Shown here: positions 40,261 to 53,844 of the stretch, piece after piece
Layout: each line of letters begins with the position of its first letter
Position numbering within the stretch: position 1 is the first letter of the stretch
Assembly (NCBI GenBank): GCA_946894095.1
Contig: OX335649.1
Span: forward strand, 11,426,001-11,490,000
Reading direction: 5' to 3'
From: Incurvaria masculella
Lineage: Eukaryota > Arthropoda > Insecta > Lepidoptera > Incurvariidae
DNA: 64,000 nucleotides
Translations under genes and position numbers: made by a program
The notes under the pieces: model-generated
Seen by the model: the letters and a program-made list of their open reading frames with translations, nothing else
Database searches by the model: none
What the model was told of the DNA's origin: nothing

Positions 40261-42640
40261 TCAACATAACGGAATAGAGCATTCGTCTTCTAACTTTCAA
40301 ACTAGCAGTAATACGGAGAACAATATTATAAATATGTAGGTAAATGTGATAAATGACACCACTTGGTGTCCAAAGACGAAAGAAATAAAAAACATAAAAA
40401 AGCATATCAATAACGACCGACGGCGAGAGCTTTCCGCCTGGACGCAGTATCATCACGCAGCATCGACATCTGAATAGGGTTTAGCAGAGACGCTCACCGG
40501 CACCCGAGATTGTTAGACGACCACAGTTGGATTTTCTACACCTAACATCTTAGGAAGACCCCCTCAACTGCAACTACAAGAAAAACCACATTTACCATTA
40601 ATATTTTTTTATTTCACAACATAAATATGCAAGATTACATAGATTTGATTTTGCTATAACTTACCTAATAATATATACAATTCCATTCATTTTTCAAAAT
40701 AAATTAACACAATATTGTCACTGCTACGATTATGTTTAGGCAGTTTATTTGTAGGATTATTGGTTATAACTTTGGAGCAGAGCACACGTCCAAAATATGC
40801 TAATTATTATTATTGTAACTAATTTTTTGTTGTGATTCAAGTATGCATAACATGCAATGTATTATGTATAGGTTTTTACAATGTTCTAAAAAATGGGCTA
40901 GTGCAAAACTATTTCTTTCTTAAATTTCCCTTTTACCAATTCTGACTTAAGAATATATACCTTATGCAATTGTTAATTAATAACAATTATTTAAGATATT
41001 TTATTGATTTTACTCTGCAGTTATATTTTTACTGACAATACAAAGTCATGGATTGACTGAATAAAGCGAATGTTTTAATTTCTGAAAATAAAAATGTTGC
41101 AAAATCTGCAATGCATCGCTCCAAATTTACAGCAACACCCATACAATATATAACACAACCATTATGTGCTACCTTACTATAGGACCTATGAATATATTCT
41201 GAATGATTTTCAGTTAGGGACTATGTAATTATTAATGCTTTAAGCCTAGTCCACATAATTAGAGTTAGCGATACAGTAGAGTAGTAGAGACCTACTATTT
41301 TGCCCTACTAACTCTACTCTACAGTTTTCAGTATGTACTCTACTCTACCGATTGCGTCTACATTGGTAGAGTGAGAGGGATATTTAGTACTCGCTCGCCA
41401 ACTATACCAATGTGAACTAGGCATTAAGGTGACTCGAACGCGCAATATCTTTAAAAATATTGATGGCGCCATTATCTGAAATGTTGGAAAATAATTGATT
41501 CCAACTAAATGCAGCTACTTAATTTTACAAACATACATTTGGTGGATTCCTCACACTTTGAATATTCAATGAATTATAGTACAAATGCAAATGCTTGATA
41601 AATAAATGCATGGTGAAAATATTTCTGTTGCATTCACATTACCCATTCGAAACATTTCATCGCAAGTTTTATATTGAGAAATGTTCGGTAAATATATTAC
41701 TTTTCGCAGAATAGACTAGATGTAATAGTCTATGGCGACAAGACGCAAGCTGTATGTCCATAATGAGCGAACGAGACGAAAAAAATAGTCACCTCTCCCC
41801 TCACCACTTCCCTCAGGCGAACACGAACGTGTTTTCCATTAGTCATGACGAACTGTGTTTCAGTGTAATTGTTCACCGAACACTTTCACCAACCCTTTTT
41901 CTTCGCAAAACATGTTTGGTGTTATTTCGAACATAAACACGGTCGCAGGAGACCTGTCTTAGGATTCTTTGGTTTCCATGTTTTTGTGCGCCTCTCTAGA
42001 TTTTGTAAGAAATATTGAGTGCTCCGAATCACCTTTTTTTTCTTCCAATAAACTTCTAATAAATCGTTATGCTTAGTAAAGTTTCCATTTCACAGCAGTT
42101 GGGCAATTGTTAATAAATACATAATACATAATAAATATTTTTTTGAAAATTGTGACGATTGTTCATTTTAAAATGAGAGGTTCCGTGGAATATTAATATA
42201 AATAACATTAATAAGAACATAATAAATTATCAGTCATTAAAGTTTTACAATCTTAATTTGTATACTGTATAGGTTTACGGTATGTATTTAGTTCATGGGC
42301 AACACTTGGCAGAAGTGATAAGTGGCAAGCAAGGCAGGTGAATATTCTTCTTCTCTAAAATTATTCTCTGTTATTTCGATGTCTTTTTGTTTTCGACCAC
42401 CTAATAAATAATTTATATCAATATATTACTATAACTTCAGATTTAAGACCAGTCTTATTAATACTAACATTACTGAAGTTATTTTTATGTCATGTGCAAT
42501 ATTGCAATGGGTCGGGAAAGCAGAGAAGCCAAAGTGACGTAGACTATCTTTTTTTTAAATAAATATATATGTTTATGATTCAAAATACATGCATAAGGGG
42601 TGAATTTCTAACAATTTATAATTATGTAGTCCATATTCAA
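40261..42640. other. Intergenic, AT-rich; one probable MITE
   Basis: No gene recognised. 41238-41430 has inverted ends (TTAAGCCTAGTCCACA and its partner ending AGGCATTAA) and a core of AGTAGAG-type repeats, a probable MITE. This lies between the 3' end of gene A and the start of gene B. Confidence 0.5.
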
Positions 42641-43049
42641 ACACATACCATCACGCCGTTTCCCCGGAAGGGGTAGGCAGAGATGATAAATCGATGTGCA
42701 ATCACAGCATTCTTCTTGTGTGCGTCAACAGGCATCCATCTCCTTATAAATGCAATACAAATCTGACCATTACGTAAGTAGTTATAAAATCAATTAAATA
42801 TATGTATTTTATAACATTTATAACATACATATATTTCATTGGTTTTGTTCTTCAATCATTTACAAATCATAGTTTCTAGATCTGTATCGATCTGTATCAA
42901 AATGGACTAAACAGAACAAAACCATGACCCGCTGGTGCTTTTCCCGGCAAATGCGTGAAGATTGAGAGCGCTCGAGTCAAGTGCCATGTGCAATTCTTGT
43001 CACATGAGTCATGTTTTGTTGATCCTGGACAGCTATTGCATATACGCTA

Positions 43050-43250
43050 TTGCGCCCTACTACGAACGCTATCGAGCTAGCGCTATCAAGAGAGCGACAT
43101 TACCTGTCAAAATATTTGTATGCGTTTGGCAGATGGTATCGAAGTCGATCTGCAAAAAATATTTGTATAGAAACGCATACAAATCTTTTTTGAAGGCGAT
43201 TACGCCCTCTCGACAGCGCTTGCTGGGTAGCCTTCGTAGTAACCCAGTGT
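43050..43250. mobile_element. MITE with imperfect inverted ends
   Basis: CTACTACGAACGCTATCG on the left and AGCCTTCGTAGTAACCC on the right are inverted; inside, AAATATTTGTATGCGTTT is repeated in inverted form. Confidence 0.55.
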
Positions 43251-43974
43251 AGCAGTCGTGGGCTCCAGGTCACACTCCAGCCAACTTCATCAGAAGTTGC
43301 AAATTACTTACGAATAGTATTCGTTTATAAAATATTGAATATTAAATATTGCCACGAACCAACACACACAATATCATCACACCGCTTATACAATATATTA
43401 GGTAGTAGGTAGATATGATATTCCACCATACTAAATTTAATATTGCATGAGCTTAGTTTTAAATAACTATAATGCAAAAATACCTATGAATAAAAATAGA
43501 ATCCATATGCATACATTCTAAACACTTAAACACTAAGCATAATAAGAATATAACGTAGTTGATAATATAATGATATTTAGTGGCGTACAATAACACTGAA
43601 GACAACTTACATTATTCACAGTCTCGGCCTTTTCAGGAAAACAATAAAATCTATACCAAAATATTTATCTTTTCTCTTAATCCACATTGTCCAAAGTTTC
43701 AAAGACAGCTTAGCAATAGCTGTCTGACAATGAGACGAACAGGAAGATTAAGTGTAGCATTTTACTTCGCACTAACTCATATTTCACAATCACAGGTATA
43801 CTGTAGGAAGGAGAAAGCCGTATTATGTCCTCTATAGACAAATAGGTGGATGTTGATCAATCAGTGCGATCGCGGCCAGAGCATTCCGATCAGTCGATAC
43901 TTTGTCTATTGTGAGATAACATAAACAAGGCCTTATGACCAGCGAGCAAGGTAGGATGAGAGCTTAAGGTGGGC

Positions 43975-44315
43975 CTGTAAACATAAAAATAATATGCTTC
44001 CCATACAAACGTAGTTTACTAATCATTTGAGAATGATTGTCCCGTCCCAATTTTCTTGATGTTTGGTATCTAATATCAGGCAACAAATATCTGTCTGCAT
44101 GTTTTTATTTTTTCGGTAAATGTATCCTGGGTCAAACCACAGAAAAAAACAAAATGTGTATGAACATTTTCATTTTGCTTTCATTTCAAACGAAAACGTG
44201 CAGTCACAGATATTTATTGCCAAATATTAGATAATATATGTCAATTCAATTGGAATAGTAGTTTTCAAATGATTAGTATACTATGTTTGTATGGGGAGCA
44301 TAGCTTACAGGACAT
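43975..44315. mobile_element. MITE (relative of 14280-14640)
   Basis: GCTTCCCATACAAACGTAGT on the left and inverted TATGTTTGTATGGGGAGC on the right. The core holds TTGATGTTTGGTATCTAATA and its inverse. Confidence 0.65.
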
Positions 44316-45439
44316 TCTTAGGAATTCTTCAAGTTCTTACGTGTTCTTACGTGTCGTTGGAACTCGAGAACATCAGTAGTGAACGAATTAGTAAGCGAAC
44401 TGCCTCGCCGGTTCTACAGCCATTCTATGCAGAACTGGCTACCCAGCCCCCATACGATCTAGTTTTGGTTTCCACTCCTGTCCCTCCTATCTCACTGCTC
44501 ATAACAGACTAATGAAACGAGACAGAAATATGTTCTAAAACTGCCAAGATGATATCACAATACTCTCATTATAATTCGTCAATTGGGTCACTGATATGGG
44601 ACCGAGGATTACGAAACTATTTAAGGTTGTGGTCCCAGCAGAAAACTAGAATCTGACACCCACATGACACGTCTGCGTGGTAATTGGGAAGAAAACACAA
44701 AGCTTATTGCCCATATGCGACCTCACCGCAGAAATGTCAAAACTGTTATGTCAATTTGTTAGATTTTTTATACTTAATTTCAAGTTGGTGAAAGAATTTG
44801 CGAGATTTCTTAAAATATTTGCCATTCATATAATCTACTCCAAATTATTCATCCATTACCTCATTAAAGGTATTCGCGTAAAATACTGAAAAAGATCAAG
44901 TGAAACTTGACACTGGCAAATTGTCGCTTCTATAGTGAAAGAGGCCACTAAGGAAAACAAAAAGTTTTTAGATGAAAATGATAGTCCATAATGCAGTTTT
45001 GGTTTTACTCCAAAGTTTGGAGGAAAAGAAGAGCTTTTGTTTGTCTTCAAACAATTTTGTATGTAATTGACCAGCATACATTTTGAAATGAAATTTTATA
45101 CATTGTGTTAATGTGATTTTTTTATTTCCCATGGCTGTTTTTAATTGGAATAATTTGGAAGAAATTATTTTCGAAATAATATCGAGGTTATTGACTCATT
45201 TCAATCAACACATATTGAATAAATAAAATTTTCAAATTGATTCCGTTTTATTTTGCAGGGTCTCTGACAACTCTGAAAGATCTTTTAGGGTAGGTCGCCT
45301 GGACACCACCTGTCGTGATAAATAAGCAGTTTTCGTTAGTCCCCACTCATAAACTTTTAGATCATATCAGTGGTTCAGATTGAGAGGTGATAAGAGTGGA
45401 GGCACAATGCCAGGGTTCTAGTTACCTGCCGGTACCTGT

Positions 45440-45655
45440 ATGGTCAGTCCGAGCTCTCACCTAATTTGGCGTTTACGGAACTTCAAAGTTACATAAAGAC
45501 GTCAAACCCCATTCAAGTTTTTACTACTTATTCTGTGGTTTTACTTCTTCAAGCTGTCAAAATGAAACTTGGACTACCAATTTGTTTGAAAACGCAGAGT
45601 CGGCGTAAACGTCAACGTCAAAATATTTATGGCGATGATATGTAAGTTGTCAAAT
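45440..45655. mobile_element. MITE (relative of 11515-11705)
   Basis: TGGTCAGTCCGAGCTCTCAC, GTTTACGGAACTTCAAAGTT and inverted GTAAACGTCAACGTC. Lies about 300 bases after the gene A stop. Confidence 0.6.
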
Positions 45656-45969
45656 CAAACGCAGATCCGGAAACGTTGGTTCGCTTAACGCCCACCGCGC
45701 GCGCACTTTAATTCTCCATACAATTTGCAATTGTTTAAAAAAAATTGTTCCCAAATTTTACATAAATACCTTTCCACATGCAAACAAAATTAAATCAACT
45801 TAAACTAATAAAAAGTTAGATTCTCTAAAATAAATAAATAAATACATTTGAAAACGCTAGTCGATTGGTTTGGCGTGAATGCCAATTTAGGTGAGAACTC
45901 CGACTTGAGGCTCCGAACTAGACAACGAGCCATCAACGGACACGTCGACCACCCCTCGCCGCGCCGCGT

Positions 45970-46217
45970 TCAGTACAGGTTGATCTTGGTGGTGATGGGC
46001 TGGCGGCACATGTGGCAGGTGGCGAGCGTCGCCGCGCACTTGGTGCACGCCTGGTGGCCGCACAGGAAGGCGACCGAGCGCCGGCGCTCCATGCAGATCG
46101 AGCAGCCGTGCGTCTCCTCCATCTCCTGGATCTTGCACTCGAGGTAGCGCAGCCGCTCGGCGCTCGGCTGGCGGCTGCGGCACGCGAGCACGCGCCCGTC
46201 CACCGTCACGCGACGCT
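45970..46217 (-). CDS. mib2: Gene A terminal exon: coiled coil, RING finger 2 and stop
   Basis: 248 nt ending in TGA at 45970-45972. It has a short coiled coil (RLRYLECKIQEMEE) directly before the catalytic C-terminal RING (CSICMERRRSVAFLCGHQAC, then TKCAATLATCHMCRQPIT). This RING recruits E2 in Mib ligases. The protein ends KINLY a few residues after the last zinc ligand, the usual place. No polyadenylation signal was found within about 500 bases after the stop. Confidence 0.95.
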
Positions 46218-49200
46218 CTGCGCACGAACGGGCACGCCGCATTAGATTAGCGTATACACTTTTGTTGTGTAAGTGGATTCACTTAGTAGACATGTATGTA
46301 TTATGGTTAAAGCTCGGATTTTATTTTATTATTTGAGTTTTATTGGATTTCTGCACTTGAACCCATGTTGAGTGTACCAATTAAGAGTTGATGTCAAAAA
46401 AAATTTTACTTTTTAATGTTTTTTTTATTTTTATGAAACAATTTAAGGGTTTTAGGGATCAAGAGATTAAGGGATTTATTTTTCTTACTCAAAAACTCGA
46501 AATTAGTGCACTTAACAGGGGTATCTTCAAAATCTTAGTTACCTTCAAGGAAAAATTATTTTGTACTTTAACCCTTTCACCGCCAAGGTTTTTTGGCATA
46601 ATCCTTCTGAATACGCCACACTACAATTATTTCGATAATATGCAGTCTTGAATTGTTGTTTGTTTTGTTGCAAATAGTGTGTTTCCACTGTTGAAACAGT
46701 AGAAATCTAATGAACGCTAGTATGTACTGTGCAATTACGTAAATAAAACACATTATTTCGTAATCAGTAAAGTTTTATTAATGTTTGAAGTGGAGTAGTT
46801 TTCTGTCGGATATATCCGACGATGGCGCCTGCAGAATGCCTTGCTCTGACGGATATATACGTTCCTGGCGGGGAAAGGGTTAACCACGGGCTGTGACCAT
46901 CAGTTATACTGTTGTAAACTAGGATAAACATTTTACAGTCCGGCCGCTGAGAGAATGCACTTTTGACATCTACCAGTTGGTCATAACTAATGGTGGGCAA
47001 TACTCGTATAAGCAACACTAACATATTCTTATTGCTTCTAGATGCTTAGTTATTTGCAAGTGTCTGCCTTATATGCTTATAGTAAATCTAATATTGATAC
47101 AAGAAATATATAAATCTTCATATTAATTAAGCTGCTTGCCTTTTTCGCGTTCGGTTTAGGTGTAGCTTTATAATATAATTCACCGTATTAATACATTCCA
47201 TTATTACCAAATTAGAAAGAAAAGCATAAAACCCTGCCCTTAGTATGTTCCGGCAGTAAACCTTTCTAAAAAATAAGCATTTGTGACGAAATGCACTTAT
47301 CCAACTGAGAAACAAAGTTATGCATTAAAGGGGCGAAGTTTTGAACCCAGACCTCTGGTATGCAAGGCAGTTCCCGCGCCACTAGGCTAAGAGTCGCTCA
47401 AGCTGGTACGCAAGTTTTTTTTATTGTTTTTATGCGACCTGACATGGATGGCTAAAACCACACAACTACCGTTATAATATTAGCCCAATACACCACATTC
47501 CCGAAGGAATTAGGTGCCTGCACCACTAGGATACGAGCCGCTCAAAGTGTGGGCAGATAAGGTAGGTCGGGTGGAGGTTACGCACCGATGAGCGCGCCGC
47601 ACGTGAGGCACTTCTTCATGCGGCCGGCGCAGTCCTCACAGGCGACGCGGTGCCCGCACGGCTCCAGCTGCACGTTCTCCTCTGACAGCTCGCAGCACAC
47701 CATGCACTCGACGGGCTTCGTGCGACTCGACACTAAAACTGTGAACAGTGTCGCAATCAAATTGTGCATCAACCATTCAAACACAGGACCCATAATATTC
47801 CGGGAGATCGCGACATTTTTGGTCACGATAATGTAAACGGCTGAATCTGGGTTCACATGTTAGAGACCAACCCTCTGATGCTAAGTATGACTGTCTACCT
47901 CCTCCAAGTGGTTTCGTTAGCTAGATTGGCTATACAAGATAGATGTTGAAATGTTGCTGCTGATGTCTATATTGACATACTTAAATATACCTAAAGCTAT
48001 ATCTATAGCCTAAATCGCTTATAACTACGAGATGCAACCAAATATTTGTTCAGGTTTGGTATTACTTTGCAAGTATGTATAGTGATACTTTCATGCTTCA
48101 TTACTTACAAGTATTTACGTTATCTTTTTTATGTCAAAATAACTTTTACTTTTAAACTTTTACATACGTAAACAATTGTAATCAAGAAACTTACTAGAAA
48201 TTTATCTTAATAAATATACAAAATAAATAAACTAACATAAGCATTGTCTCATTGACTGTACCGGCGCAAACTAGCACTCGCTGTGAGCTGAAACTCGGAG
48301 TGATGTAAAACTTAGTGGCGATGCTTACCTGGTGGCGGGCGCGGGGCGCGGGAGCGCGCGGGCCGCGCCGGCGACGCCTCCGCCGTGTTGTTTGGTTTGC
48401 TCTGTCCCAGCACCAGGTGTACGGGGCTGCCGTGACCACTCCACTCGCCGGCGCCTGTCAACAGTCATTACAACATATTTACTTCTAGTCAGTCAGTCAG
48501 CGTGTTTGCGTCCACTGCTGGACATACGCCTCTCCAATTTTTCTCCAGCCCTTTTTTTTCTCAGTTTTTTTTTTTTGCAGCATTTGTTTAATTTTACATA
48601 TTTGTTGTTTTAGCGGCAAAACAAATACACACTCTGTGAAAATTTCAGCTGCCTACCTATTACGGTTGATGAGATGCAGCCCTGTGACAGACGGACGGAC
48701 GGACAGCGGAGGCTTAGTAATAGGGTTCCGTTTTCACCCTTTGGGTACGGAACCCTAAAAATGCATATCCTAACAGTTAACAAAATAAGATTTAAGAATC
48801 TTTTGAAAGAATCAAACGATACTTCAATGAAAACTACTTAAATAGATCTATAACTTTACACGAATTTAGAGTATTTCCTATGAAATCAAGGTTAAAGTAA
48901 AGTTTTTGGACATGCTAGCAATTCTAGATTTTTAATATAATTATACAAGACTTGTATTTGCATATCATTATGATGATTCCCAGCCTTAATAACAATTATT
49001 AATTAGCACCAAGTTTGCCTTAACTCAAAAGCTTCTACCTACACTTTCTGTGTTCGTTTGTGGCTGGACTCCAGGTTAGTCAGGCTACCACTCATTTCCT
49101 CTGATTTGTTAAATGTATCAAGCTTTAAGAAGATGGCCTCACTCGAAGCCAGAAAAACATTGTACATAATTAAGTTTCAGATAAACCTTATTGCATATAG

Positions 49201-52200
49201 TTGTCCAGCACAAAACCTACCCAGTTCGTTGTACTGGTTGAGGTTAAAGTTGCGTCGCGCAGGAGACTGGTTGACGTTGTCGTCGGGCCCCGAGAAGGCG
49301 GCCTCGCGCGCGCTGTTGGGCCTCGCGGCCGCCTCGGTCCGTCCCTCGCCCAGCCTGATCTCCGCCATGGGACTCTCTATGGCGGGCACGTCGCGGCACG
49401 GCTCGCAGCCCGACGCCTCCTCGCGCAGCGACGACGCCTTGTCTCTGATTATCTGTTGTGCACACGAATAAAATCAATATGGCGCCCCGAGAAGACGGCC
49501 TCGTGTGCACTGTTGGGTCCCGCACCTGGAGAAATATTTATAGGCAAATTACTGTGCCTTACACGTGGAAAGCAATCCATTTCTCTTTCGACAAATTTAA
49601 AGCATGCCATGCCAACTAAGAAGCCCCCTCCTATTGTTGCACAGATATTTTAAAACGCCATGAATATGCCATACAGTACTTTTTATTTTGTATAATAATG
49701 ATATTTGTTTCTAATTTAAAAAAGTTGTGTAACTGTCCAAACTGTAACTCATGGATACAGCACTATTGTTTTCAACAAACATTGGTTTTGTCTATACAAG
49801 TAAATTATTTATCAGTTAAGGCGCTAGGACTAGCCAACTACTCGCGCCATACAAATGCACTTTTTAACAAATGTAATAATATGTTTTTTTTTTATGTGAC
49901 TGGACATGGATGGCTAATACCACAAGTTCTGTCATGGTATTAGCCCAACACACCACATGGGAACTAGGTGCCATGCCAGGACCTTCCTTATATTGCACGG
50001 CTACATTGAACTGGATGGAAAACACGGACAATTTTCATTGCCGCTTCGACCATCGTTCATCCAATGCGATGGTACCAACCCGGGCGGGATAAACCCTACC
50101 ACCTAGTAAGTAAGGAAGGGGACCTACAGCTTAACGTGGAATCCGAACCACGGCCAGCCTCTCTCAACGGTCTAATGGTCACCCATCCAAGACCAGACCG
50201 GACCCAGCGTTGCTTAACTTCGGAGAGCGATCGCCGAAGTCTCGCGCCACTGGGCCACTGAAACGCTTCAGCAAATCCAAATAGAACACCAGACTGATAA
50301 TGGATTGTTAATATTTTTCGATTCCATCATTTATTTAAATAATAATAAAAATAAAAAAGTTGATTTTTTTCATTAGAAATCTGAAAGTAATTCGATTTCT
50401 AGATATAAGCAAAAACAGCATATATGCATAAACAAAAAAATCCATTTGCTTTTAGATTTCTACATTTAGTCAAAAAAGTTCGGAAATGGACACCGTTTCA
50501 GCAATGTATTTTGTATAGAAAAAGGAAACATACATTAACAAAAATAGGTTGATTCCTAGACAAGGAATCATGTATTGTAAGAATGACACTTATAATCGTC
50601 AGACTTAGTTAGTTAACTTGGGGTGCCTCGTCTAACTTTGCGATTTGGCTAGTACCAGGGCCTTAAAAGATAAAAAATATTCAATTTAATTATCAAGAAG
50701 TTTGAATTGAATTTACAGACCTGTATAAGATGTGTTTCCGTAGTAAGCAAGTCAAAACATGTTTTGTTGTCCTTATTCTTTGCATCCATATCATTTCCCT
50801 TGAATATAAGGTAGAGGGCGATTGCGCACGCCAGCCTGTTTGCGCCTAGGCTCGGCTCGGAAGCAAGTTTCTCGTAAATTAAGTAAATCCGAGGACAATC
50901 CTGAAATATACAAAATTCTTAAAAAAAAAACAAAATATATTAATTGTGAGCTAATGGCAAATATAGTCTATTCTTATTGTGAAAATGGTGATAAGAAAAA
51001 GAGATATCTAATATCTAATATCTAATAAATATTATAAAGGGGAAAGTTTGTAATAATGGATGGATGGATGGATGGATGTTTGTTACTCTTTCACGTAAAA
51101 ACTACTGAATGGATTCTAATGAAACTTTACAATAATATAGCTTATACATCAGAATAACACATAGGCTACAATTTATGTGCCCATGGGCTTTAGAACTTTC
51201 ACGGGGCTGCGAAAACGATGCCGGTAGCGATACTTCACACTAGGGGGAGAGGAGCCGGGGGCGGTGGCGGGGAGCGGCGGCGGCGGCGGGGGGAGGGGGG
51301 GACGTGAGGGCAGACGTCGTGACTGTTTGGTGTCCGTTTGGGGAATTCTCAAGGCACTAGCGATTTGTAAAACTTAGTACATGTACATTTAACTACCCGG
51401 GAATTAGGATTGGCTAAATAGAATTCAGTTCCGCTTACGCTAAGATGGGGCGTCATACAAACTGCAATGCTATGCACGGCTCGGCTTTGCGGCGGCAGCG
51501 CTTACTTTTACTCAAGTACAGCTTGGTATTTCCTGCAACTTTAGGACTACTTGGCATCACGCTAAATCGCCGGAGGAGCGACCAACAGAATAAAATCCTT
51601 GAGAACCAATTACTTGATTTAGATGTGCATTGTATCTACGTCTAGCCTGATTCTACTAAAAACTTATAGATTACATAATATAACGCTTCATTACCAGAAG
51701 GGTAAGTAGTGAGTCTTAAAGTCTTATAACATGCGAACCATTTACCTGATTTATATGCGTATTTTATCAATGTATAGCATCTCTGGGAGCAGTCAGGTTC
51801 GAGATGGGTTACTGTTTTCGATGTTGAGGCTGGCTGTGGGTTGGAGTCCACGCAAAACTTACCTACGTTACACGTTACTTACTAGGTAAGCAATGTAGCA
51901 GTGAAAGTGCAGAAAGGTTCTCGCGGCAAATGTTTTTTTTTTAAATAGCCACCAAACGTCAACGAAGCTCTAAATGGGAATTATTGGATGTTTCTCATTA
52001 AATCATGCTATTTAGGCTCGAACGACCTTGATTAAAGTTGGTACAAGGATACATTGTCCTGGACCAGTTTGACCCTATTTTGGGCCAGTCATGTGGGCTA
52101 CTTTTTATCCATGAGATAATTTAGCCGACACTAACCCGAGCGGAGCCGGGTACCGCAGCTAGTCTATAATAATTTCAATACAACAGTTTCCTAGAACAAT

Positions 52201-53813
52201 CAGAGGGGCACAACTACCAGATTTTTTTATTTTATTATCTCCATTATTTTTACAAGCTGTCACAAAAATATGACATTCAGTAAAACGTTTGTAGGGTGAG
52301 GTTGTCTTGTCAGGTATGCCCCCAGTGAAGCATCCTGCTTTATTCACTTGCACGTTTGTGCATTATGTGTTTGCCAGGTTGTCCTGGAGAATACGTCTTT
52401 TGTCTTTTTTTGTCCATTAACCCACAGGCTAGTCGGTTTGGATGCATTTGGATTCTCGCTCGATAGCTTTCTGAAAACATTGTTATTTCTTCCTTTACAT
52501 TCAATATGCCTTTGAATGTACCAGATGATTTACAGACCATTGCATAGCTATCGAGTCTGTTTAATTTATTTATATGACACCCAGGTTGAAGGTACGACGA
52601 AAAGCACTCGCCAGCAGACAGTTCCATACTTGGTAATGTCCCATTCACAAATTAAGTTGTGCTAGTCGCTTGCCCGCTAATGAATAATGGCTTGTAGACC
52701 GCATGGACATTTGGACAAGTTCGACAAATTGCCGACTTATTCTAGTAGTCATAAGTTCTTATTGAAAAAATGGGAGTGAACGTTTTAACTTTAAGAAAAA
52801 CCGGCCAAGTGCGAGTCGAACTCGCACACAAAAGGTTCTGTACCATCGTACAAGATTTAACACAATAAAAAATACGTTTTTTGTATGGGGGCCCCCTTTA
52901 ATTATTTAAATTTATTTACTTTACCTATTTCTTGTTATAGTGGCAAAATAAATACACACTCTGAAAATTTCAGCTACCTACCTATTATGGTTCATGAGAT
53001 ACAGCCCTGTGACAGACGGACGGATGGACGGACGGACAGCGGAGGATTAGTAATAGGGTACTTTGGGCACCCTTTGGGTACGGAACACTAAAAAGGAGAA
53101 ACATAGTCCAGAAATATATGTATAGTTATATAGTAATATGCGTGTTAGAAGGCATATAGGGGAGAGGAAAGCTTATCTATAATTCTCTGTTTCCACCCCA
53201 GGTTTTTTTTAAGTATGAGCTACAGGAACAAATGTAATGACTAGTTGCCCCTGCAATAATCTCACCGTAAAGCTCGGTCTGCACGACTCGGGCTGCATGT
53301 TGGCCCTCTTCAGCATGACGATGTGGAGCGCCGTGCTGCCGTCCTCGTCCACCGCAGCCATGTCACAACCTAAGCTGACCAGGAGCTCGATCACTACCGC
53401 GTGACCTGAAACCAAGTAACTTGTTTAACCCGTCTTTTGTTTAATCGGCCGGGAAATCTATGCCAAAACAATAAATATTTGCTTTAGAGTGCCGAAAAGA
53501 TTTACACTTAATAAAGACCTATTTCACATTCCGAAATGTACGACCAGTTATGCTCAAAACACTTTCATAACCAGTAACTACAACACTCATTTTCATGAAA
53601 TAGACCTGTTTCTAAATTCCTCAATGGTGTCATTTAAGAACCAGATAAAAAACGGTTTATTTTTTTAATAAATGCATTATTTTTATCTCACATACTATAA
53701 ACATTTCGCTTTTTTATTCAATTTTTGTTTTTTGTTATTTAGTTCATTCATGTTTTGTTTGATTGATATGTATTAGTATGCTAGCTATGTATGTGCTGAA
53801 CTGTCTGCGTAAA

Positions 53814-53844
<31 letters not shown>

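Noticed and set aside
45887..46245. Arg/Ala-rich ORFs in other frames and on the plus strand over the RING exon
   Set aside because: They are GC-driven shadows of the RING 2 exon; only the chosen frame has zinc ligands in proper spacing.
35893..48460. Similar intron ends before gene B exon 2 and gene A exon P (TGACTG[CT]TGACAGG)
   Set aside because: About 15 bases only, and the exons are unrelated; probably chance.
48332..48613. Plus-strand 93-residue ORF over the Pro-rich exon
   Set aside because: Antisense to gene A exon 48329-48454, which joins its neighbours in phase.
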